Source of the DNA: Liquorilactobacillus uvarum DSM 19971
Lineage (GTDB): Bacteria; Bacillota; Bacilli; Lactobacillales; Lactobacillaceae
Reading direction: 5' to 3'
Length of the DNA stretch: 64,000 nucleotides
NCBI RefSeq assembly: GCF_001434935.1
Contig: NZ_AZEG01000007.1
Coordinates: 60,736-124,735 of the forward strand
The position numbers and the translations under genes were made by a program. Shown here one piece after another: positions 44,074-52,739 of this stretch; the stretch's first letter is position 1, and every line of letters starts with the position of its first letter. Under the pieces are notes generated by a model. It was not told the origin of the DNA, ran no database searches, and saw only the letters and a list, made by a program, of their open reading frames with translations.

Positions 44074-46105
44074 GTTTTTGCCTTGGCTTGACCGGCAATT
44101 TACGGTGCATGGTTGTTTTATTGACAACGAGATTCAGTGGCTTGTCAGTTGTCGGTTTGAATTGCCGTTTCTCACCAGTTTTGGGTGCAGTCGTGAATGA
44201 TTGTTTGGGCCGTGATGTTGGCTTTTCTATTGGTGTTTTAGTATGTGGTAGTTTAGTGGTACTGGGATCGCGTGGCTTTGGTTGCGTGACTGGAGAAACT
44301 GCCGACTTTTTCTTGATCGGATCAGAATTAGACGGTTGCCGTGGATTCTTTGGCGGATCAACCACTAATTTACGCCGTTGCATTTCTTCCCGACGTTTTT
44401 TAGCGGCCAGTTCGCGTTCTGATTGATTGTCTTGACGCTGATTTTTCAACCCATTTTTGAAATCACCAATACCTTTTTTAGCCGTTTCTTTACCTTGATG
44501 TAACCCATATTTTGTATTGGTTGGCAGATCCTTTAACTGTTCTTTGGTGTGTTTCGCAGTTGCGGCCATTTTCTTTTTGGTATCTAATGCAGCACCCACT
44601 TTTTTACCAGCACGGGTCATCTTGCTAGTGGTGGCATCGCGTTTATTGGGCTGTGGTCGTTTTGAATTACCTTTACCGGTTGCATCAGTACCAGTTTCAG
44701 TCTGCGGCTGTGGACGTGGTTTTAAACCGCGTGCGAGCATACCACCCATTGCGGCGTTGCCCATGACCTGCCGGATCAAACGGCTACTACTGCGGCGCAA
44801 GCGACTAGCACCAGCTTGGGAGTCAGAACTTTTAAGCTGCATCATGCCCATTAAATCGCCGAGCTTCATCCAGATGCCGGCAAAGATGACGATTTGGAGA
44901 AAGGCGACCAGAAAGAATGGGGTGGTGGTCGATAGCCCATAGATCATGGTGGAAAGGCAGAACGTCAATGTTAGGACAATAGTGACGCCAGCACGCATCA
45001 TGATCGTATTGAATAGCCGCAAAACAGCCGTTTTCATTAAGCCGTTAAATCCTGGGATCATGGCTAAGAGACAACTGATCGGTAAGAAAATGGCGTAAAT
45101 AATAAAGAGGATTTGACTAAATAACATCATCGCTGTGAGAAAGAAGACAAAAATGGTGATTGCGATATCGAAGATACACACAAAGGTGGTCACACCTAAA
45201 CGTTGAATCGTTTTGACCGCTGATAGATTGTCGTTTTCTTTATCTTCAATTTCAGCCTTGACGATCTCTGTTCGATCTTTACCTTTGTTCTTGAACGGAT
45301 CAGTTTTGACCAGTTTGTTGACGCGATCCTCGCCAACCTCCTTGAGATTAGAATCGCCAAACTGTAATAACGTCCACGGCTGTTTGACTTGAATGTTGAA
45401 TAACGTTTCACGAATCGCATCAACCCCGTTTTTTGAGGTGGACTGTTTATTTTGCATGATCATTTTAGAACCAGTGTTTAAAGCTGAGGTACTCATATCG
45501 GCGGAAAATTGGTTGATCTTGCCAATATAGTCGGGTGAGTAGGCAATGAAGCTTGCCGACAGAATAAAAATCACGATAAAATTGGCTACCGCTGAGATGG
45601 CTTTGGAGGATTCACGTTTGATCAGGCCAGTATAGGCGACATACACGCCAAGCACTAATATCAGCAACAAAAGCATACCGGGATAAAAGCCGTCAGCGCT
45701 AAAGCCGTTTTTAGAAACCCCGGCGAGTAGTTGCATGTTTTTACCAATGGCATCGGTGGTATCTTTGATGAAATCTAGTGAGTAAGCTTGTTGAATCAGG
45801 TAACCCGTGGCGTAGGAGAGGTAGACGGAGATCAGCCACAGAAAATTGGTGATAGCATAAATAGCGTACATGACCGACTTGCCAATGCCGTCACCCCAGT
45901 TCCATGGCAACCAATCCCATGATGAATCGACGAAATAATCTAGTTGATAGTTATTGACTGGATATTTGGAAAATTCGTGTTTATTATTGACGGTTTCATC
46001 GACTAGGCCTGCTGCGTGGACACTTTGGAGAGAAGTAGCACTCACTAGCACCACGACTAGCACAAAGCCGATCAGTAATAAAAGTCGTTTTTTACGTACC
46101 GACAT
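44063..46105 (-). CDS. Polytopic conjugation membrane protein (Orf15/TcpH, VirB6-like)
   Basis: 680 residues. Signal-like N-terminus, then about seven to eight membrane helices in residues 70-430 and a long Lys/Arg/Pro/Gln/Thr-rich cytoplasmic tail (430-680). The motif SVYLSYATGYLIQQAYSLDFI and a Trp-rich WDWLPWNWGDGIG stretch are typical of the family in Tn916-type ICEs. It forms the inner channel. The ATG at 46105 directly abuts the stop of the VirB4 gene. Confidence 0.9.
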   Translation of the reverse strand: MSVRKKRLLLLIGFVLVVVLVSATSLQSVHAAGLVDETVNNKHEFSKYPVNNYQLDYFVDSSWDWLPWNWGDGIGKSVMYAIYAITNFLWLISVYLSYATGYLIQQAYSLDFIKDTTDAIGKNMQLLAGVSKNGFSADGFYPGMLLLLILVLGVYVAYTGLIKRESSKAISAVANFIVIFILSASFIAYSPDYIGKINQFSADMSTSALNTGSKMIMQNKQSTSKNGVDAIRETLFNIQVKQPWTLLQFGDSNLKEVGEDRVNKLVKTDPFKNKGKDRTEIVKAEIEDKENDNLSAVKTIQRLGVTTFVCIFDIAITIFVFFLTAMMLFSQILFIIYAIFLPISCLLAMIPGFNGLMKTAVLRLFNTIMMRAGVTIVLTLTFCLSTMIYGLSTTTPFFLVAFLQIVIFAGIWMKLGDLMGMMQLKSSDSQAGASRLRRSSSRLIRQVMGNAAMGGMLARGLKPRPQPQTETGTDATGKGNSKRPQPNKRDATTSKMTRAGKKVGAALDTKKKMAATAKHTKEQLKDLPTNTKYGLHQGKETAKKGIGDFKNGLKNQRQDNQSERELAAKKRREEMQRRKLVVDPPKNPRQPSNSDPIKKKSAVSPVTQPKPRDPSTTKLPHTKTPIEKPTSRPKQSFTTAPKTGEKRQFKPTTDKPLNLVVNKTTMHRKLPVKPRQKHDE

Positions 46106-48559
46106 TTACTCACCTCCAGTTATCTGCGCTGGTGGGCGAGTGTCGAAGGCCTTGTATAGATGTTCAAAGATATAATCAAAGTGTAGGACACCGACGTGGC
46201 CCCAAATATCTTGAAATAAGCATTCACCATTATCCAGTGAACGTAGGCGGTGTTGATTACTTTCATCTTCGGCACCAAGCCCAAAGAAAGTGAGGGTGTT
46301 TTTGATTTCATTAATATCGGTCGAACGAAAGGCAAATTTCATACCGATATTATTTTTCATCTTTTCGTCTAGAAGATCATTAGCGTTTTGCGTGACTAGA
46401 TAAACCCCAGCATTCATTGAACGGCCTTCACGGATCAACTTCATAGAAAGAGCTTTACCTTGCGCTACATTCAAAAATGCCCAAGCTTCATCGAGATCGA
46501 CAATTTTAAATTGCGAACGATCGGCATGGATAAAGTCGATGGCGAAAGTCGAGATGATCATCAACATGGCGACGGATAACATTTCCGCGGTGATGTATTC
46601 ATCTTGCGTTTTGTCCGCATCAGGCAGGACCAAATCGGCAATTTGAATGATATTGATTTTGCGGTCCAAGGCGATCGAACGGCGAGTGGAGCCATCTGAA
46701 AAGAGTAAGGCGGCAAAATCATAATCGGTGAACGATTCAATATGATCAGCGATATTGTTGGCAATCGGGGTCCCTTCGCGGCGCAGTTCAGTGATCACTT
46801 TCAATAATCCGGGTTGCGGATCAAGGGTGACGTTGCGAATCGCTTTACGTAAAGTCGGAAACCGTTCGGCATCACGACTAGAGATTCCCGTTAAAAAGGT
46901 GAGTGTATCGACCGCCAGACTTTCAGAATCTTTTGGATTACTGAGAATGATATAAGGATCAAGTAAACCGCGATTCGCTTCTTCGCTGGTCAGGTTAACG
47001 ATGTTAATATCGTCTTGCATGAAGTCTAAATTTTTCGCCCAATCAGTTCGTTCCGATTTTGGATCAAGTATCAAAGCTTGTGCGCCATAGAGTACGGCGT
47101 AGTAAACGAGTAAGTTATTAGAAAATGATTTACCACCGCCAAGTGAACCAAGGAAAGCGGCCGAAAGAGCATTGGTCACTGTTCCCTTTAAGCCTTGCGC
47201 GGCTAAGTCAGGTTTGATGAAAACATTGCGGCCGGTATCCACGTTGTAGCCCACATAAATTCCTTCGCGTTCTCCTAAAGCTTGAGTAGCACCAAAGCCT
47301 AATGAGGCAATGAAATCACTAGTCACGTATTGAATGTAGTCATTCATGTAGCGCTTTGAAGCGGGCATGAACTCGCTGTGTAGCCCCAGCATATCGCCGA
47401 ACGGGCGAACCAATTTAATATTCAATGAATCATAGAAATCGAGGACTTGATCAGCGCGCTTTTTCATTTCATCGTAGCTTTTTCCACTGACGCGAATGAC
47501 ATAGGAAATTTTGTACATCGCGTCTTTAGTTTGATCAAGCTCAGCCTCCAAGTCGTCAACGGAATCAAGGGCATCGGCGACACCGCGAGTGGTTTCGTTA
47601 TTAGATTCATAGGCGTGGTTATCTAAATCTTTCAATTCTTTCTTTTTGTTACGCACCTTAGTTAGTGCCTTTTTGTTAGTCACAATTTCCACATTCAGTG
47701 AGGTATCAATGGGAAAATCGAATTGTTGTTGCTGGAAGTAGAAAATCTCACTACCGGGAAAATCTAATTCACCAACAATATCGGATAAGGCCATATAGGT
47801 GACATAGGATTCGGTGAAACCGTGGGTGATGATCAAGTAACGCTGCTTTTGTTCAATCAACGAACGCGTTGGCTTGATCAAGTCATATTTTTTGATTACC
47901 GTATCTTGTTCATTTTTTTGTCGTGGCAGGTGGTATTGGTAGTCTTCATAATCTTGCCCTGACATACCGTAAAGATGTTCTAACAAGTAACCAAAGTCAT
48001 CTTTAATCAACGGTCGAATTTTAAACCGGCGACTGACTTTATCGGCAAGGAAGCGGGCGACTTTACGAAAACGATCAACTTCGCTGTTGTTCATGACCAT
48101 GAAGTCACCGGTGTATTTTTCATTGAATTCATGAAGAAAATCCTGAATGCCAAGCATGATATCATGCCAAACGCCTTTAGCGGATAACTCGCGGTCGTTT
48201 AACAGCAGTTTAAAACCAATAAAAAAACGATAATCAACTTGATTATCGCCAATATTGTCGATCAACGCGGCGGCTTGACCGTCAATATGCGTATCGGCAA
48301 TACTTTTTAAATTTCCTTTGACCGTGGCTTTGGAACGGCGCATCGTGTCTTTGATACTGGATTCGGTGGCAAGTTGTAAGAGATGCAGTTTACCGTCACG
48401 GTTTTGTGAGATCAACTGACGGAAATTTTCGTGGACTTCCGCTTTTTGATCAGGTGAGAGAAAAGAGTAATTATAGGGGACGAGTTCGTAATAGGCGAAG
48501 CATTCGCCATCACGATTAAACACTAAATTGTCTTCGATATATTTTATGGGAAACTTCAC
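46106..48559 (-). CDS. VirB4-like conjugation ATPase (Orf16/TcpF)
   Basis: 817 residues (Tn916 Orf16 815). TraC/VirB4-type N-terminal domain, Walker A AFLGSLGGGKSFSNN near 470-484, Walker B FKIVDLDEAWAFL, and the RNAGVYLVTQN-type helix region. It powers channel assembly and substrate transport. GTG start at 48559 behind AAGGAGG; its GTGA overlaps the end of tcpE. Confidence 0.94.
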   Translation of the reverse strand: MKFPIKYIEDNLVFNRDGECFAYYELVPYNYSFLSPDQKAEVHENFRQLISQNRDGKLHLLQLATESSIKDTMRRSKATVKGNLKSIADTHIDGQAAALIDNIGDNQVDYRFFIGFKLLLNDRELSAKGVWHDIMLGIQDFLHEFNEKYTGDFMVMNNSEVDRFRKVARFLADKVSRRFKIRPLIKDDFGYLLEHLYGMSGQDYEDYQYHLPRQKNEQDTVIKKYDLIKPTRSLIEQKQRYLIITHGFTESYVTYMALSDIVGELDFPGSEIFYFQQQQFDFPIDTSLNVEIVTNKKALTKVRNKKKELKDLDNHAYESNNETTRGVADALDSVDDLEAELDQTKDAMYKISYVIRVSGKSYDEMKKRADQVLDFYDSLNIKLVRPFGDMLGLHSEFMPASKRYMNDYIQYVTSDFIASLGFGATQALGEREGIYVGYNVDTGRNVFIKPDLAAQGLKGTVTNALSAAFLGSLGGGKSFSNNLLVYYAVLYGAQALILDPKSERTDWAKNLDFMQDDINIVNLTSEEANRGLLDPYIILSNPKDSESLAVDTLTFLTGISSRDAERFPTLRKAIRNVTLDPQPGLLKVITELRREGTPIANNIADHIESFTDYDFAALLFSDGSTRRSIALDRKINIIQIADLVLPDADKTQDEYITAEMLSVAMLMIISTFAIDFIHADRSQFKIVDLDEAWAFLNVAQGKALSMKLIREGRSMNAGVYLVTQNANDLLDEKMKNNIGMKFAFRSTDINEIKNTLTFFGLGAEDESNQHRLRSLDNGECLFQDIWGHVGVLHFDYIFEHLYKAFDTRPPAQITGGE

Positions 48560-48936
48560 TGGTTGAACCTCCTTACGTGGGTGATGTGGTCAAGGGCATG
48601 GGCTTTAACGGGTTTGACTGGCCGTCCGGAAAACGTGATCTTCTGGGCGGTAAAATAAGTGATCACCGAGCGAAGAAAACCTAGTGGCCGTTTGTTATCA
48701 AAAGTCTTTTGACTCATGAACCAAGTAATGGCTGCTGGAATACCGAGATGTTTTAGGAACGCGCCATCAATAAAACTTAGTGGTGGTACATCGCCCAGCA
48801 ACATGACCAAAAATAGCGCAACGATGAACCAAGTCATTTGCGTGAACGTGACGGGGAATGGTAGATTAACATCATTGATCGCGTAGAGCACTTTTTCCAC
48901 TGACCAAATGCTGGTGTAACTACGAATCTTTTTCAT
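48556..48936 (-). CDS. tcpE: TcpE family conjugation protein (Orf17-like)
   Basis: 126 residues with two central membrane helices (VTFTQMTWFIVALFLVMLLG and IPAAITWFMS) and the pattern RSYTSIWSVEKVLYAINDVNLP typical of TcpE. The ATG at 48936 has AAGGAGGT upstream; the longer open frame overlapping ardA is not used. A membrane component of the channel. Confidence 0.92.
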   Translation of the reverse strand: MKKIRSYTSIWSVEKVLYAINDVNLPFPVTFTQMTWFIVALFLVMLLGDVPPLSFIDGAFLKHLGIPAAITWFMSQKTFDNKRPLGFLRSVITYFTAQKITFSGRPVKPVKAHALDHITHVRRFNQ

Positions 48937-49003
48937 AAGTGACCTCCTTTCATTGGGGTAAAGAGGACTGATCCATTTGCTAGACCAGTCCCCGGGAAGA
49001 ATC

Positions 49004-49507
49004 TTAGTTTGCGTATTCATAAATAGCGCTGTTGGTAACCAAGTAATTACCTTCAATTTCTATATCGCGACCCAGTGCTTCAAAGTCGAGGTAAGCGATG
49101 ACTTGATCTGGAAGGTCACCGAAAATTGCACCAGATTCCACAGCATCTTGAGCTAGCTCGGCCATATCTGAAACACCCTTATAGATAACGATATCCTCAG
49201 CGTTTTCAGCTAGTTCTTCAATATCACGGAACCATTCGCCAATCAAGGCACTAACGTCAGCACCAAAATCATATTCTTCAAGCCGTTCTAAAGCAGCATA
49301 CTTACGATTGATCTCGTCTATTGAATCAAAGCGATCAATTTCAAAAGGTGCTTCGTAATCATGGATCGCGTACTCTTCACTGTCATTTTTCAATTCCAGC
49401 TGTTCGGCAATGGCATCAGGGTATAACGGTGGGGTGAACCATTTACCTGTGGTCTTGCCTTGATTGTAATAACCTAAGTTGACGATAAAAACGCGTACCG
49501 TTTCCAT
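49004..49507 (-). CDS. ardA: Antirestriction protein ArdA (Orf18-like)
   Basis: 167 residues, strongly acidic, with LGYYNQGKTTGKWFTPPL at the start and EWFRDIEELAENAEDIVIYKGVSDMAELA in the middle, matching Tn916 Orf18/ArdA. It mimics bent DNA and blocks type I restriction enzymes in a new host. GAGGT ribosome site. Placed among the transfer genes as in Tn916. Confidence 0.95.
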   Translation of the reverse strand: METVRVFIVNLGYYNQGKTTGKWFTPPLYPDAIAEQLELKNDSEEYAIHDYEAPFEIDRFDSIDEINRKYAALERLEEYDFGADVSALIGEWFRDIEELAENAEDIVIYKGVSDMAELAQDAVESGAIFGDLPDQVIAYLDFEALGRDIEIEGNYLVTNSAIYEYAN

Positions 49508-49532
49508 TTAGCTACCTCTTTTCTTGCAGTAA

Positions 49533-49754
49533 TTAGGCACCAACAACACGATTGAATAAGTTCAATAGCACATCTTTAACGCCGGCGGTATTAAATACCA
49601 GCCCCACAGCGATCAATGCAATGATCAGAAAGCCGATCAGTTTAGAAAATTCACGTTTAAAGCCTAAGAAAACACCGATCACGGCAATTGCCATCAGCAC
49701 TAAAGACTGGGCGTTGCTAGTGAACCAGTTGAAGAGATTTTGTCCGAAGTTCAT
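49533..49754 (-). CDS. tcpD: TcpD family small membrane protein
   Basis: 73 residues with two membrane helices (SLVLMAIAVIGVFLGF, LIGFLIIALIAVGLVF). The N-terminus MNFGQNLFNWFTSNAQ fits TcpD. Small subunit of the conjugation channel. ATG behind AAAGGATGA. Confidence 0.85.
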   Translation of the reverse strand: MNFGQNLFNWFTSNAQSLVLMAIAVIGVFLGFKREFSKLIGFLIIALIAVGLVFNTAGVKDVLLNLFNRVVGA

Positions 49755-49866
49755 AGAAGTTCATCCTTTCATTTAGAAAATATAGTCAGATTAAGATTGT
49801 TATGAATAACTCCATTATGGATTGCACGTTTTTTGACAGGGTAACGCACGACCATTCTTAGATGAT

Positions 49867-50913
49867 TTATTTATGTTGATCACTCAATAGTTGAAACCGC
49901 GATACAATAGCTTTGATAATCGGTACCGTCACACTATTACCGGCTTGCTTATAAAGTTGTGCGTCAGATAGGCCAGAGTCCTTGGCTTTATAAAATACTT
50001 CATCAGGAAAACCTTGTAGGCGCCAGTATTCAAGTGGCGTTAAACGACGGATACGTAATGCTTGATCAACAACTGCTTCACTGCCATCAGTTAGTAAAGT
50101 GTGCGCTTTTTTATGAGCAACGCGGCCACGTCGAGTTTGACTAGTGGGATAGGTTAGACTGATGCCATCACCACTATGCGCATTAGTGTAACCACGATGA
50201 GTGGCATCTGATACCTTGAGTGATTTTTGTGTTGGTGTGATGATCTTTGTTCTAATGCCAGAGGTTGCAACCAGAGTTGGTGCGATACCATCAGGGTCAT
50301 AAACGCGTTCATATTGATGCGTCACAGTTGGATTGACTTGAGCTAGTCCTTTAGTAGTCGTTGTTCCATTGTCTGGGATAGGAAATACTTGTCGCTGACG
50401 TTTTGTTCTAAGATGTCCGACAATGAATAAACGCTCGCGGTGTTGGGGAACGAGGGCGGCAGAATCGAGAACTGACCATTCAACGTCATACCCCAATTGG
50501 TCCAATTCAATTTGCACTCTAAGGAAGTCAAGTCCGCCGTTAATACTAAGAAGGTTTTTAACGTTCTCAATAAATAGAATTGTGGGTCGGCGATTATCGG
50601 GTAGCTGCTTAATAAGGTTTGTAACTGTGAAGAACAGACTTGAACGATGGCCTGTGGTGAATCCTCGCAATTTTCCAGCAAGGCTGATGTCTTGGCATGG
50701 AAATCCGAAGCACCAAATATCTGCGGTTGGAAGTTCAGTAATTCTAACTGTTGTGATGTCATGGGCAGTCCATTCTCCTTTGATATCAAAAATTGCTTCG
50801 TAGCTTTTACGCGAAAATTTATCTATTTCGCAATAGCCAACACAAGTGTGCCCGGCTTGTTCCATCCCAAGCCTAAAACCACCAATGCCAGAAAATAGGT
50901 CTAAAAATTTCAT
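49867..50913 (-). CDS. DNA (cytosine-5)-methyltransferase, solitary
   Basis: 348 residues, complete. Motif I LDLFSGIGGFRLGME, motif IV GFPCQDIS (catalytic Cys near 74), motif VI ENVKNLL, motif VIII QHRERLF, a short target-recognition region, motif IX RRLTPLEYWRLQGFPD and motif X AGNSV. No restriction endonuclease gene adjoins, so it is a solitary ICE methylase, likely to protect the element from recipient restriction. Its target sequence cannot be read. Well-spaced GAGGTAT ribosome site. Confidence 0.95.
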   Translation of the reverse strand: MKFLDLFSGIGGFRLGMEQAGHTCVGYCEIDKFSRKSYEAIFDIKGEWTAHDITTVRITELPTADIWCFGFPCQDISLAGKLRGFTTGHRSSLFFTVTNLIKQLPDNRRPTILFIENVKNLLSINGGLDFLRVQIELDQLGYDVEWSVLDSAALVPQHRERLFIVGHLRTKRQRQVFPIPDNGTTTTKGLAQVNPTVTHQYERVYDPDGIAPTLVATSGIRTKIITPTQKSLKVSDATHRGYTNAHSGDGISLTYPTSQTRRGRVAHKKAHTLLTDGSEAVVDQALRIRRLTPLEYWRLQGFPDEVFYKAKDSGLSDAQLYKQAGNSVTVPIIKAIVSRFQLLSDQHK

Positions 50914-50929
50914 GATGATACCTCAAAAT

Positions 50930-51253
50930 TCAAAAATATTTGCGGGAAGATTTAATGGTTAGTAGCGGCCAACCGGTTTTAGCCGAGACCTGATAGAGCA
51001 ATTGCAATAACTCTTCGCTTTTAATTGGATTACCGTACACGTCTAAAATCGGCGCCGGCCAATGCACAGAAAAACGCCAATCAATATAGCTGGTTGGCGT
51101 TAGATACTTATCTAGTTCATGTAATTGTAGAAAATTGGGATCTTCGATAACACCGACCAATTGTAATCGGTAGTAATAAACATTGAAAATATAGTCTTTG
51201 ATTCCAGCGGGAAAGGTGGCAAGTGGCTTATTCAGTTCCTTGGTCGTTTTCAA
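50930..51253 (-). CDS. Hypothetical ICE protein downstream of mobT
   Basis: 107 residues from the TTG at 51253, which follows GGAGGTGAT inside the 3' end of mobT. Features: IKDYIFNVYYYRLQLVGVIEDPNFLQLHELDKYLTP, WRFSVHWPAPILDVYGN. No membrane segment. The position matches small orf19-like genes in Tn916 relatives; function unknown. Confidence 0.72.
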   Translation of the reverse strand: MKTTKELNKPLATFPAGIKDYIFNVYYYRLQLVGVIEDPNFLQLHELDKYLTPTSYIDWRFSVHWPAPILDVYGNPIKSEELLQLLYQVSAKTGWPLLTIKSSRKYF

Positions 51254-52433
51254 AATAATCACCTCCAACTTCACTAATACCAAGGGTTTGTTGTTCAAGT
51301 ATCGTTTGATGCTTTTGCTTTAATTCGGTGTTCTTGATTATAGCCATCGTGCTGTTATTACCGTTATAGCCGTCAATGTTCAGCAGAACTTTAAGGGTTG
51401 GAGCAACTTGCTTTTTTATCCAAGCGCGAGTGCGGCGAAGATCAAAGGGCTCGGGATCAAGGGTCAGTCGTAGTGGCTGCCTACCTTTGCCACAAAAAAC
51501 TGTCCAGGTTGGATTAAGCGGCCATTTAGCCCGATCTTTATTTTTGCCTCGATTAACAAAACGAATATAGCGAGTAATAATGCCAAAAGCAGTTCGCTCA
51601 ACATCACGATAGGCAAGTAAATCTTCAATAGCTATCTTGGCGCGATCATTTTTCAAACGTATTTCAAAGCGGTTTTTGATTCCGACCGTTTGATAGTCAG
51701 TACCAAACTTATGTTGTTGTTCCGCTTCTTTTTCATAGATACAGAAGTAAATATCACTTTTCATCGAACCAACGTATAAACTCGCACCATGATCTTCGGC
51801 TTGTTCATCAGTCATGGCACCAGATTTTAGGCCTTCAAATCGACGCATTACCGAAATACATTCATTTTTCTCACATTTGGTAATGAGTTCAGGAATACTG
51901 AGGAGACCAGCGTGATCATTAATAGCTAAATCAATTCGTTTAAAAACGGCTTTAAGTTCTAAACACCTTCGAAAAAAGTCAAACCAAGTTTCATCATTAG
52001 CCAATAGGACTCCTTCAAACTCACGGCACCCTTGGCCTTTAAGTTCTAATAGTGTACCAATTTTTTCGGTTGGGGTAGAGGCCATCACTTGGATATTGCT
52101 AAAAACATAGCTAGTGGAATAACCATATAATCCCCAGTCATTGAATAGCATGAAATCCATTTTTAGATTGAGCACCTTTTCAATCAAGGTCTCCACATCA
52201 TGAGTGGGGAAGCGAATACGCACATAATCAAAATTGAGTGTTAATTCTGGATCTTCACCCCAGTGAGCTAATACATAGTCAATTTGCATTTGTAAAGAAC
52301 TACTTGGACTCCGCGTGCCGTTTTCTAAACGTTGGACGTGTCTCACTGTAATCCCGATGCGTCGAGCTAAAGTTGTTTGCGTGATATTCAGTTGCTTACG
52401 CTTAGTCCGTATTTGTTCACGCCAAATCGGCAT
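51228..52433 (-). CDS. mobT: MobT-type relaxase (Orf20-like)
   Basis: 401 residues. N-terminal cro-type helix-turn-helix (IRTKRKQLNITQTTLARRIGITVRHVQRLENG), then the Rep_trans replication-initiator fold (FDYVRIRFPTHDVETLIEKVL, FKRIDLAINDHAG, NRFEIRLKND), as in Tn916 Orf20 and ICEBs1 NicK. It nicks oriT, also allowing rolling-circle replication of the excised circle. ATG 52433 behind AAGGAG; the extension further upstream has no ribosome site. Confidence 0.94.
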   Translation of the reverse strand: MPIWREQIRTKRKQLNITQTTLARRIGITVRHVQRLENGTRSPSSSLQMQIDYVLAHWGEDPELTLNFDYVRIRFPTHDVETLIEKVLNLKMDFMLFNDWGLYGYSTSYVFSNIQVMASTPTEKIGTLLELKGQGCREFEGVLLANDETWFDFFRRCLELKAVFKRIDLAINDHAGLLSIPELITKCEKNECISVMRRFEGLKSGAMTDEQAEDHGASLYVGSMKSDIYFCIYEKEAEQQHKFGTDYQTVGIKNRFEIRLKNDRAKIAIEDLLAYRDVERTAFGIITRYIRFVNRGKNKDRAKWPLNPTWTVFCGKGRQPLRLTLDPEPFDLRRTRAWIKKQVAPTLKVLLNIDGYNGNNSTMAIIKNTELKQKHQTILEQQTLGISEVGGDYFENDQGTE

Positions 52434-52462
52434 TGAATCAACTCCTTTCTTTTCAAAATACA

Positions 52463-52494
52463 AAAAGGCGACCTTACACAAGCTGGTCGTCTTT
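52463..52494 (-). terminator. Leader hairpin (attenuator-like) upstream of mobT
   Basis: On the minus strand a 9-bp stem (52493-52485 with 52473-52465, one mismatch) is followed by CCTTTTTGTATTTT, a terminator form, located 30 bp before the mobT start. It could limit mobT expression or be a structural part of oriT. Confidence 0.6.
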
Positions 52495-52691
52495 AGGTAA
52501 AGCTATTAAGTTGTAGTTACGGCAACGTTTCTACGCTATTTTCGGCCGTGACGTATCAGTTTTCTACCCCCGTGTTACATACCGGGGGTTGATGCGGCCG
52601 GCTTGCGCCGACCGCCGCCTCCGCTCGCGCTTTTCGCGCTGCACAGCACGGCGGGGCGAATCAGTCTAAGGTTATTGTTATATCAAAAAAA
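52495..52691. other. Origin of transfer (oriT) region
   Basis: Non-coding, between mobT and the region toward the FtsK gene, the oriT position in Tn916. It has a 7-bp inverted repeat ACCCCCG (52566-52572) / CGGGGGT (52583-52589) around TGTTACATAC, close to the ACCCCC..GGGGG nick-site hairpins of Tn916 and ICEBs1. Next to it lies a 75-bp stretch of about 75 percent GC (52590-52664) with a GCGC-TTTTC-GCGC stem, out of character with the AT-rich surroundings. Confidence 0.8.
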
Positions 52692-52739
52692 GTGTTACAA
52701 TTTTTACTATATATTATAAAATTAGGTGAGGCGAATGTT

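Noticed and set aside
44088..44942. Plus-strand frames antisense to the Orf15-like gene
   Set aside because: Shadows of the biased Lys/Arg/Pro-rich tail; the minus-strand gene has family membership and proper starts.
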